Below are positions 1 through 5,294 of a stretch of DNA of 5,294 bases, piece by piece. Where the stretch lies: contig DCHQ01000020.1 of assembly GCA_002314855.1 (NCBI GenBank), positions 1 to 5,294 on the forward strand, in the 5' to 3' direction. This DNA is from Lachnospiraceae bacterium UBA1748. GTDB taxonomy: Bacteria; Bacillota; Clostridia; Lachnospirales; Lachnospiraceae. The notes below the pieces were generated by a model. That model saw nothing but the letters and a program-made list of their open reading frames with translations, had not been told where the DNA came from and ran no database searches. Positions within the stretch are counted from its first letter, which is position 1; the number at the start of each line of letters is the position of its first letter. A program made the position numbers and the translations under genes.

Positions 1-784
1 CAAGCTTAGCAGCCTCACGAAGCTGATCTTCTGGAATACCGATAGCATCTGGCATGCTTCCGCCGAACTCGTTAACCATAGCAACGAACTCCTGTGGAAC
101 TGATGATGAACCGTGAAGAACGATTGGGAAACCTGGTAACTTCTCGATAACACCCTTTAATACGTCGAAACGAAGTGGTGGTGGAACGAGGATACCCTTC
201 TCATTACGTGTACACTGAGCTGCTGTGAACTTGTATGCACCGTGAGATGTTCCGATAGCGATTGCAAGTGAATCACAACCTGTTCTATCAACGAACTCTT
301 CTACTTCTTCTGGACGTGTATAGCTCTCGTTACCAGCTTCTACACAAACTTCATCTTCAACACCTGCAAGTGTACCAAGCTCAGCCTCAACTACTACGCC
401 GTGTGCGTGAGCGTACTCAACAACCTGCTTTGTTAAAGCGATATTGTCATCAAATGACTTAGATGATGCATCGATCATAACTGATGTGAAACCACCATCG
501 ATACATGACTTACATAATTCGAATGAATCACCGTGATCAAGGTGAAGAGCGATAGGAATCTGTGGATTCTCCTCTACAGCTGCCTCAACCATCTTTACAA
601 GATACTTGTGGTTAGCGTAAGCTCTAGCTCCCTTAGAAACCTGAAGGATAACTGGGCTGTTAAGCTCAGCAGCTGCCTCAGTAATACCCTGAACGATTTC
701 CATGTTGTTAACATTGAAAGCACCTACAGCGTATCCGCCATTATATGCCTTCTCAAACATCTCTTTAGTTGTAACTAATGACAT
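1..784 (-). CDS. fba: Class II fructose-bisphosphate aldolase, C-terminus cut by window edge
   Basis: This zinc-dependent cytoplasmic enzyme of glycolysis and gluconeogenesis interconverts fructose 1,6-bisphosphate with dihydroxyacetone phosphate and glyceraldehyde 3-phosphate. The 261 visible residues start MSLVTTKEMFEKAYNGGYAV and run open to the left edge. Visible motifs are AFNVNN (22-27), LDHG (82-85) with the presumed catalytic Asp83 and zinc ligand His84, EAELGTLAG (133-141), IGTSHGAYK (177-185) with zinc ligand His181, and LHGSSS (223-228) with zinc ligand His224. Ligand roles are inferred from the family. Clostridial members are about 285-310 residues, so roughly 25-50 residues should lie outside the window. 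The ATG at 784-782 follows an AGGAAG ribosome site by 7 bases. The gene has its own promoter and is separated from serS by 144 bases. The related tagatose-bisphosphate aldolases (GatY/KbaY) are the main alternative, but the overall sequence reads as a glycolytic Fba. Confidence 0.95.
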   Translation of the reverse strand, partial: MSLVTTKEMFEKAYNGGYAVGAFNVNNMEIVQGITEAAAELNSPVILQVSKGARAYANHKYLVKMVEAAVEENPQIPIALHLDHGDSFELCKSCIDGGFTSVMIDASSKSFDDNIALTKQVVEYAHAHGVVVEAELGTLAGVEDEVCVEAGNESYTRPEEVEEFVDRTGCDSLAIAIGTSHGAYKFTAAQCTRNEKGILVPPPLRFDVLKGVIEKLPGFPIVLHGSSSVPQEFVAMVNEFGGSMPDAIGIPEDQLREAAKL

Positions 785-844
785 TGTTTTACTTCCTTTC
801 TTGTATAAAATAAAAATTATTACAATTTTTTTACAATCGATTAT

Positions 845-872
845 ATTATAGCAGATTGAGAAATAATGTCCA
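845..872 (-). promoter_or_regulatory. Sigma-A-type promoter of fba with extended -10
   Basis: Read on the minus strand there is a -35 box TGGACA (872-867, 5 of 6 matches to TTGACA), a 16-bp spacer, and a perfect -10 box TATAAT (850-845). The -10 is preceded by TGC, giving the extended -10 form TGnTATAAT. The predicted start of transcription is near 838, leaving a leader of about 50 bases before the aldolase ATG. That leader is AT-rich and shows no riboswitch-like structure that I can see. This is the only strong promoter in the window, and it fits a highly expressed glycolytic gene. Confidence 0.8.
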
Positions 873-899
873 TAAAAAATAGGCTTATATACACTATTT
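873..899 (-). terminator. Weak candidate terminator after serS
   Basis: About 30 bases past the serS stop, the minus strand has AAATAG (899-894), an 11-base loop, and CTATTT (882-877), followed by more T so that the tract reads CTATTTTTTA. The stem is only 6 bp with one G-C pair, so it is thermodynamically weak. A terminator is expected here because serS ends and fba has its own promoter, but this sequence alone does not prove one. The CTATTT arm lies just upstream of the fba -35 box. Confidence 0.3.
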
Positions 900-927
900 G
901 AGCACTATTTCACAAATACTAAATACT
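892..927. repeat. Two pairs of short direct repeats between serS and the fba promoter
   Basis: On the plus strand, CACTATTT occurs at 892-899 and again at 903-910, an 11-base period and therefore about one helical turn. Immediately beyond it AAATACT occurs twice in perfect tandem at 914-920 and 921-927, ending next to the serS stop codon. The CACTATTT pair lies 20-38 bp upstream of the fba -35 box, where an activator or repressor could bind. The region is AT-rich, so chance is a real alternative. The repeats are seen directly; any function is inference. Confidence 0.5.
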
Positions 928-928
928 C

Positions 929-2215
929 TTATTTAACAGGTGTTATAACTTCCTTGCCACCCATATATGGTCTGAGTGCTTCTGGAATCTTGATGCTTCC
1001 GTCTGCCTGAACATTGTTCTCAAGGAATGCGATAAGTCCACGTGGAGTTGCAAGTACAGTATTGTTAAGTGTATGTACGTAGTATGTACCATTCTCACCC
1101 TTAGTTCTGATACCAAGACGACGAGCCTGAGCATCACCAAGTGTAGAACATGAACCTACTTCAAAGTACTTCTGCTGACGTGGGCTCCATGCCTCTACGT
1201 CACATGACTTAACCTTAAGATCAGCAAGGTCACCTGAACAGCACTCAAGTGTACGTACTGGAACATCAAGACTTCTAAAGAACTCTACTGTGTATGACCA
1301 CATCTTGTTATACCAATCCATAGACTCCTCTGGCTTACAAAGAACTACCATCTCCTGCTTCTCAAACTGGTGAACACGGTATACACCACGCTCCTCCATA
1401 CCATGAGCTCCTACTTCTTTACGGAAACATGGTGAGTAGCTTGTCATAGTGATAGGAAGACTAGCTTCATTAACCATCTCGCCCTGGAACTTACCAATCA
1501 TAGAGTGCTCTGATGTTCCGATAAGGAAAAGATCCTCTCCTTCAATCTTGTACATCATAGCTTCCATCTCTGCAAAGCTCATAACACCATTAACAACATT
1601 ACTTCTAATCATGAAAGGTGGAATACAGTATGTGAATCCCTTATCAATCATGAAGTCTCTTGCATAGCTAATCATAGCTGAGTGAATTCTTGCAGCATCA
1701 CCCATAAGGTAATAGAAACCATTACCAGAAGTTCTACCTGCTGCCTCCTTATCAAGACCACAGATACTATCTAAAATATCAGCATGGAAAGGAACCTCAA
1801 AATCAGGAACTACTGGCTCACCATACTTCTGAATCTCAACATTCTCACTATCATCCTTACCAACTGGTACAGATGCATCAATGATGTTAGGAATCTTCAT
1901 CATGATAGCAGTAACCTTCTCTTCAAGCTCTGCCTGCTTCTTAGAAAGCTCATCTATCTTGGCACCGTTATCAGCGATCTGCTTCTTAACTGCTTCTGCT
2001 TCTTCCTTCTTACCCTGTGCCATAAGAGCACCAATCTGCTTAGAGATCTTGTTCTTCTCTGCCTTTAAGTCATCGGCTTCCTGCTGAGCTGCACGTCTCT
2101 CGGCATCGAGTGCGATTACTTCGTCTACAAGAGGGAGCTTCTCATCCTGGAATTTCTTCTTGATGTTCTCCTTTACTACTTCTGGATTCTCTCGTAAAAA
2201 CTTAATATCGATCAT
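929..2215 (-). CDS. serS: Seryl-tRNA synthetase (serine--tRNA ligase)
   Basis: This cytoplasmic class II synthetase charges tRNA-Ser (and tRNA-Sec) with serine using ATP. At 428 residues it is the usual length. Residues 1-about 110 form the N-terminal tRNA-binding arm, with a long charged coiled coil at about 29-102. The catalytic domain follows: TSEH (234-237) at the serine-binding loop, motif 2 with FRKE (264-267) and RVHQFEKQE (280-288), the YFEVGSCS segment (350-357), and motif 3 with LNNTVLATPR (383-392), where Arg392 is the invariant ATP-binding arginine. The end, IPEALRPYMGG, is typical of the family. Several active-site motifs differ from the E. coli type (TSEV, YREISSCS, LNGSGLAVGR) and look closer to archaeal/eukaryotic forms, from memory. 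The ATG at 2215 follows a GAGAGGA ribosome site. The gene starts 40 bases after the DUF4446 gene, with no room for a T-box leader, so it probably depends on the upstream transcript. Confidence 0.97.
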   Translation of the reverse strand: MIDIKFLRENPEVVKENIKKKFQDEKLPLVDEVIALDAERRAAQQEADDLKAEKNKISKQIGALMAQGKKEEAEAVKKQIADNGAKIDELSKKQAELEEKVTAIMMKIPNIIDASVPVGKDDSENVEIQKYGEPVVPDFEVPFHADILDSICGLDKEAAGRTSGNGFYYLMGDAARIHSAMISYARDFMIDKGFTYCIPPFMIRSNVVNGVMSFAEMEAMMYKIEGEDLFLIGTSEHSMIGKFQGEMVNEASLPITMTSYSPCFRKEVGAHGMEERGVYRVHQFEKQEMVVLCKPEESMDWYNKMWSYTVEFFRSLDVPVRTLECCSGDLADLKVKSCDVEAWSPRQQKYFEVGSCSTLGDAQARRLGIRTKGENGTYYVHTLNNTVLATPRGLIAFLENNVQADGSIKIPEALRPYMGGKEVITPVK

Positions 2216-2255
2216 CTTATTGTCCTCTCTATATTAAAAAATTGATTACATATAT

Positions 2256-2765
2256 TTAGCTGTTGATAGCTTTTTCAAGTGATGCCATCTCTTCTGGTGA
2301 AAGATCAATATCACTCTGTCCATTTTTTATTCTCTTGGTATAAGAGAAGCAGCCTGACGAACTGTGAACAGAATTGGTAATGAAACCATTATTATGCTCA
2401 TCAAGAAGAGTTAATGCATAGCTGAGCTTTCCGCCCATCTGGCTGTATGCATCGTATTTAATAAGTCCCATCTTTTGAAATGCGAACTCATGCTTACTAT
2501 ACAGATTGTTAATTTCCTCTGCATGTACATCTGATTCGTAGCAAAGCTGATCAACTGTCGATGCCAGTTTTGTCATTTGATCTTCAAGGCTCATTGCTCT
2601 TGAACCCTGCATAAATCTTTCATACTTCTTAAGAAGCATTTTATTGTTCTTCATCATAATACCAACCATTACAGCAAGTACTATGACAAGTACCAGTAAT
2701 ATTAGTACTACAATTCCAAGATCAAGACCACCAAGTCCTATCTTCGATAAAAAACTACTTTGCAT
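2256..2765 (-). CDS. DUF4446 family membrane protein
   Basis: This is a 169-residue protein of unknown function. One strongly hydrophobic segment at about 16-38 is followed by KNNKMLLKKY, suggesting an N-terminal membrane anchor with the bulk in the cytoplasm. A short helical linker (about 40-95) leads to the conserved core GLIKYDAYSQMGGKLSYALT (100-119), continuing through LLDEHNNGF (120-128) to NSVHSSSGC (131-139), and ends in an acidic ELSP-like tail (DLSPEEMASLEKAI). I recognise this core as DUF4446, a family often found next to parAB in clostridia. The ATG at 2765 is preceded by AGGAAG with about 7 bases of spacing. The gene sits 105 bases after parB and 40 before serS, in what looks like one operon. 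No catalytic motif is evident. A link to chromosome partitioning is only a guess from position. Confidence 0.88.
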   Translation of the reverse strand: MQSSFLSKIGLGGLDLGIVVLILLVLVIVLAVMVGIMMKNNKMLLKKYERFMQGSRAMSLEDQMTKLASTVDQLCYESDVHAEEINNLYSKHEFAFQKMGLIKYDAYSQMGGKLSYALTLLDEHNNGFITNSVHSSSGCFSYTKRIKNGQSDIDLSPEEMASLEKAINS

Positions 2766-2819
2766 TGTATTACTTCCTATTCTAGTTTTTTATTCTAATC
2801 TTTTTAAATTAATATTTCT

Positions 2820-2874
2820 ATAAATATTTCCATCTTTAATACTTAATGGATGAATTATTAAATGAAATATTTAT
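2820..2874 (-). repeat. AT-rich inverted repeat spanning the parB stop codon
   Basis: The plus strand reads ATAAATATTTC (2820-2830), CATC, TTTAATA (2835-2841), a 14-base centre, then TATTAAA (2856-2862), T, GAAATATTTAT (2864-2874). The arms pair over 11 + 7 = 18 base pairs, with an internal 4-versus-1 bulge. In the parB transcript the hairpin would begin at the stop codon (2873-2871). All but two of the pairs are A-U and there is no T-run after it, so it is not a standard terminator. It could be an RNA-processing or stability element between parB and the DUF4446 gene. The pairing is seen directly; the role is inference, and AT-richness raises the odds of chance. Confidence 0.5.
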
Positions 2875-3749
2875 TTCATAAGTAATTTATAAAAACTTTC
2901 GAATTCATCAGTACTGTTAAAATCTATCTCAAGCTTACCTGATGATTTTTCCTTAAGGTTAACAGCAACCTTAACACCAAGCTTTTCCGAAAGATTATTA
3001 GCATACTCATCAAAATGAACTTTGTACTGTTCAAGATTCTTGCTTTCCTTCTTAGCCTTCTTAGGCTTACCAAGTGCACGTACTCTCTTTTCGATTTCAC
3101 GTACTGAAAGCTTCTGGTCAAATACTTCCTGAGCTAACTCATATTGAAGATTCTCATCTTCAACTGCGAGAAGTGCTCTTGCATGACCTGAAGTAATCAT
3201 ATCTTCAATAAGCATTTCCTGAACCTTGCTACAAAGCTTAAGAAGTCTCATGGAGTTAGTTACTGCAACACGGCTCTTAGATACCTTGGTAGCTACCTGA
3301 TCATCTGTCATGTTGAACTCAGTCTTTAATCTCTTATATGCCTGAGCTTCTTCAATAGCATCGAGGTCTTCTCTTTGAATATTTTCAATAAGAGAAATCT
3401 CAACAATTTCCTGCTCAGATAAATTCTTGATAATAACAGGAACTGTACGAAGACCAGCCTTCATAGATGCACGCCAACGACGCTCACCTGCAATAATCTC
3501 ATAGTGATCGCCTCTGTCCTGAACTAATAAAGGCTGAATCACACCATACTGCTGGATAGATTCTGAAAGCTCTTCAAGTGCTTCATCATCGAATTTCTTT
3601 CGAGGCTGCTCTTTATTTCTTTCGATTTTCTTTATATCTACTTCAATAGCGCTTCCCTTTACGGCTGATTCCTTAGGAGCTGCTGCTGGATTATTATTTT
3701 TAATGATTCCATCTAGACCTTTTCCAAGTCCTCTTTTTGTTGGTGCCAT
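2871..3749 (-). CDS. parB: Chromosome partitioning protein ParB/Spo0J
   Basis: ParB binds centromere-like parS sites, loads as a CTP-dependent clamp that spreads along DNA, recruits SMC and stimulates ParA. Of its 292 residues (Spo0J is about 282), the N-terminus RGLGKGLDGII (6-16) is the ParA-contacting peptide. The ParB/Srx-type CTPase domain holds NKEQPRKKF (45-53), GERRWRA (88-94) and ENIQRED (122-128), the conserved nucleotide-binding motifs. A helix-turn-helix lies at about 149-170 and GHARALLA at 188-195. The linker is lysine-rich (229-237) and the C-terminal dimerisation domain spans about 240-292. The ATG at 3749 follows AAAGGA by about 8 bases. The gene lies 44 bases behind parA in the standard parAB order. 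All key motifs are intact. The name spo0J is also used in spore formers. Confidence 0.97.
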   Translation of the reverse strand: MAPTKRGLGKGLDGIIKNNNPAAAPKESAVKGSAIEVDIKKIERNKEQPRKKFDDEALEELSESIQQYGVIQPLLVQDRGDHYEIIAGERRWRASMKAGLRTVPVIIKNLSEQEIVEISLIENIQREDLDAIEEAQAYKRLKTEFNMTDDQVATKVSKSRVAVTNSMRLLKLCSKVQEMLIEDMITSGHARALLAVEDENLQYELAQEVFDQKLSVREIEKRVRALGKPKKAKKESKNLEQYKVHFDEYANNLSEKLGVKVAVNLKEKSSGKLEIDFNSTDEFESFYKLLMK

Positions 3750-3768
3750 GGATTCATTCCTTTCTTGA

Positions 3769-3790
3769 ATTATAGATATCTGATTATAGA
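3769..3790 (-). promoter_or_regulatory. Twin TATAAT boxes in the parA-parB gap (possible weak promoter)
   Basis: The 44-base gap carries TCTATAAT twice on the minus strand (3790-3783 and 3776-3769), 14 bases apart and flanking the palindrome AGATATCT (3775-3782). Each copy contains a perfect -10 hexamer TATAAT. I find no acceptable -35 box 15-19 bases upstream of either copy, and neither has a TGn extension. An internal promoter that tops up parB is possible but not well supported. Confidence 0.2.
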
Positions 3791-3793
3791 CAT

Positions 3794-4555
3794 TTATTTT
3801 CTTGATACTACTTCTTTTGCAAGTGCTCTGTAGTTCTCAGTACCTGAGCACTTAGGATCATATATATTGATAGGCTTACCAAATGAAGGAGCCTCTGATA
3901 ATCGTACGTTTCTTGAAATCTTAGCCTGGTATACCTTATCAGGAAAACTTTGTGTAACTGTATTAACAACATCCTGCGAAAGAACTGTTCTACCATCGAA
4001 CATTGTAAATACTATACCTTCAAGATCAAGAGAAGGATTAAGTCTTTCCTTAACAAGATTAACTGTTGTAATAAGATCACTAAGACCTTCAAGAGCCAGG
4101 TACTCGCACTGAATTGGTACGATAACTGAATTGGAAGTAGTCATAGCATTAAGCGTGAGAGTATTAAGCGATGGAGGACAATCAAACATGATATAGTCAT
4201 AATCGTTTAATACATACTCAAGCTCTTTTTTAAGAATAAATTCTTTATCCTCTATGCCAATAAGTTCAATTTCTGCTGCTGCAAGATTAACATTGGAAGG
4301 AATAATAGATACACCTGGTATTACATCACGAAGAATACACTCATTAACTGAGTATTCACCAAGTAAAAGCTCGTATACTGTTTTTTCCTGTTCTACCTTG
4401 TTTACACCAAATCCACTAGTAGCACTACCCTGTGGATCCATATCTATTAATAGAACCTTCTTGCCAAGCTCGGCAATACAAGCGGCAAGATTAACAGTGG
4501 TAGTAGTTTTACCTACACCACCCTTTTGGTTAGCAACGGCTATAATTTTTTCCAT
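3794..4555 (-). CDS. parA: Chromosome partitioning ATPase ParA/Soj
   Basis: This Walker-type ATPase of the ParA/MinD superfamily works with ParB in origin segregation and, in Bacillus, in control of DnaA and sporulation. It dimerises with ATP, binds DNA non-specifically and is switched off by the ParB N-terminus. Visible motifs are the deviant Walker A KGGVGKTTT (11-19) with signature Lys11 and Lys16, DMDPQGS (38-44), Walker B FDCPPSL (124-130), and the late KISRNVRLSEAPSFGKPI segment (212-229) typical of Soj. A GTG at 4561 would add two residues, but it overlaps the GGAGGG ribosome site, whereas the ATG at 4555 is 6 bases past GGAGG. That start gives 253 residues, the same length as B. subtilis Soj. 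It is a chromosomal-type ParA without the N-terminal helix-turn-helix of large plasmid forms, and it is the first gene of the parAB pair, 46 bases after the TelA-like gene. Confidence 0.97.
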   Translation of the reverse strand: MEKIIAVANQKGGVGKTTTTVNLAACIAELGKKVLLIDMDPQGSATSGFGVNKVEQEKTVYELLLGEYSVNECILRDVIPGVSIIPSNVNLAAAEIELIGIEDKEFILKKELEYVLNDYDYIMFDCPPSLNTLTLNAMTTSNSVIVPIQCEYLALEGLSDLITTVNLVKERLNPSLDLEGIVFTMFDGRTVLSQDVVNTVTQSFPDKVYQAKISRNVRLSEAPSFGKPINIYDPKCSGTENYRALAKEVVSRK

Positions 4556-4561
4556 AGTCAC

Positions 4562-4566
4562 CCTCC
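4562..4566 (-). promoter_or_regulatory. Ribosome binding site that fixes the parA start
   Basis: GGAGG on the minus strand lies six bases before the ATG at 4555. The in-frame GTG at 4561-4559 directly abuts this site and even shares its following G, so it cannot be correctly spaced. The parA protein should therefore begin MEKIIAVANQKGG rather than with two extra residues. Confidence 0.85.
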
Positions 4567-4601
4567 AGCATCAAAGAAGAATATATCATATAGTATATAT
4601 C

Positions 4602-5294
4602 TTACTGATTCTTCTTCATATCAAGTAATTTCTCTTTAAGCTCTTTCTCCATATTCTGAAGTTCAACTTCAGCCTTCTTACGTTTCTCTCTACCAGCTTC
4701 CTGAATCTTTACAACTTCATCAAGTGTAGAGATAAGACTTGCATTAGTATTCTTAAGTGTTTCGATATCGATAATTCCTCTCTCAGCTTCCTTAGCTGTC
4801 TCGATTGTAGCAACCTTAAGCTGTGCTGCATTCTTCTTAAGAAGTTCATTAGTCATATCTGAAACCTTACGCTGTGCTTCAGCAGCCTGTGTTGAATGCT
4901 GAATACCAAGAGCGATAACCATCTGATTCTTCCAAAGAGGAATAGTATTAACAAGAGTAGACTGAATCTTCTCAACCATTACTGTATTAGAGCTCTGAAC
5001 AAGACGAAGCTGTGGAGCTGTCTGAAGAGCAAGCATACGGCTGAGCTCAAGATCGCTTATCTTCTTCTCGAATCTTTCGATCATGTTCTCGAAGTCCTTA
5101 ACTTCCTGAGCATCCTCAGGGAGTCCACTCTCTGCTGCTTTCTTTGTAAGTTCTGGTAAATCTTTATTTCTAGCATCTTCAATCTTTACCTTACCAGCTT
5201 CAATATACATACTGATTTCCTTGAAGTATGTAAGGTTAAGATCATACATCTTATCAAGAACATCAATATCCTTCATGAGCTGTACCTGGTGATC
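4602..5294 (-). CDS. TelA/KlaA-family 'toxic anion resistance' protein, N-terminus cut by window edge
   Basis: Only the C-terminal 230 residues are visible. The frame stays open through 5294 (reading DHQVQL before the first internal Met), so the ATG at 5276 is internal and not the true start. Family members are about 360-400 residues, so some 130-170 residues are missing. The conserved block is intact: LDKMYDLNLTYFKE (visible residues 13-26), then SRMLALQTAPQLRLVQSSNT (85-104) and PLWKNQMVIALG (119-130). After it comes an alpha-helical, Ala/Gln/Lys-rich stretch and a likely coiled coil to the end (about 185-230). There are no membrane segments in this part. The family is named for tellurite resistance and linked in some Firmicutes to tolerance of cell-wall antibiotics; its biochemical role is not established. 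The stop is 46 bases before parA, which suggests cotranscription. The family call is firm, the function is not. Confidence 0.88.
   Translation of the reverse strand, partial: DHQVQLMKDIDVLDKMYDLNLTYFKEISMYIEAGKVKIEDARNKDLPELTKKAAESGLPEDAQEVKDFENMIERFEKKISDLELSRMLALQTAPQLRLVQSSNTVMVEKIQSTLVNTIPLWKNQMVIALGIQHSTQAAEAQRKVSDMTNELLKKNAAQLKVATIETAKEAERGIIDIETLKNTNASLISTLDEVVKIQEAGREKRKKAEVELQNMEKELKEKLLDMKKNQ

Noticed and set aside
1072..1094. GTATGTACGTAGTATGTAC-like repeat in serS.
   Set aside because: It comes from consecutive Thr-Tyr-Tyr-Val-His codons in a conserved stretch before motif 3, so coding explains it.
2766..2819. Possible promoter for the DUF4446 gene using TAGAAT boxes.
   Set aside because: Neither TAGAAT copy has anything close to TTGACA 15-19 bases upstream. 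The region is simply AT-rich.
3095..3102. TTTCACGT inside parB, resembling half of a parS site (B. subtilis also carries parS within spo0J).
   Set aside because: Only one half-site is present. The other half reads ACTGAAAG instead of GAAACA-like sequence, and the total match to the 16-bp consensus is about 9-10. The bases encode the conserved Val-Arg-Glu of ParB.
4581..4600. AT-rich near-palindrome between the TelA-like gene and parA, with TATACT and TATGAT as possible -10 boxes.
   Set aside because: The arms are only alternating AT repeats of six bases, there is no -35 box at a usable distance and no T-run, so neither a promoter nor a terminator is supported.
4254..4628. Plus-strand open frame of 124 codons opposite parA.
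   Set aside because: It is antisense to the well-conserved start of ParA, has no recognisable protein features, and is explained by the codon pattern of the real gene. Other plus-strand frames are rejected for the same reason.
4602..5276. A complete 224-residue protein starting at the ATG at 5276.
   Set aside because: The frame remains open to the window edge, the residues before this Met fit the TelA family, and family members are much longer. It is an internal Met.

Overview
The window reads as ordinary chromosome from a low-to-moderate GC Firmicute. The protein sequences and gene order (parA-parB-DUF4446-serS) point to a clostridial lineage. My best guess is Lachnospiraceae (Lachnospira/Butyrivibrio/Roseburia-like), but the genus is recall-based and uncertain. 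All six genes lie on the minus strand, so transcription runs from high to low coordinates. Nothing on the plus strand looks like a gene, and I see no tRNA, rRNA, CRISPR array, insertion sequence or phage material.

In transcription order: (1) 5294-4602, the C-terminal 230 residues of a TelA/KlaA-type 'toxic anion resistance' protein, cut at its N-terminus by the window edge; (2) 4555-3794, ParA/Soj partition ATPase; (3) 3749-2871, ParB/Spo0J partition CTPase and DNA-binding protein; (4) 2765-2256, a one-pass membrane protein with a DUF4446 domain; (5) 2215-929, seryl-tRNA synthetase of a non-E. coli-like subtype; (6) 784 to the left edge, class II fructose-bisphosphate aldolase, cut at its C-terminus. 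The longest gap without a gene is 144 bases.

The first five genes are separated by 46, 44, 105 and 40 bases with no good promoter between them, so they look like one transcription unit. It combines chromosome segregation (parAB), two envelope-associated or poorly understood proteins (TelA-like and DUF4446) and tRNA charging (serS). The aldolase has a clear extended -10 promoter of its own (TGGACA, 16 bp, TATAAT) and is an independently expressed glycolytic gene.

I did not find a clearly new system. The items most worth a second look are the conserved but uncharacterised DUF4446 gene between parB and serS, the TelA-like gene directly upstream of parA, the archaeal/eukaryote-like active-site motifs of SerRS, an 18-bp AT-rich inverted repeat that contains the parB stop codon, and short tandem repeats between serS and the aldolase promoter. 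No consensus parS site is visible despite the parAB genes.
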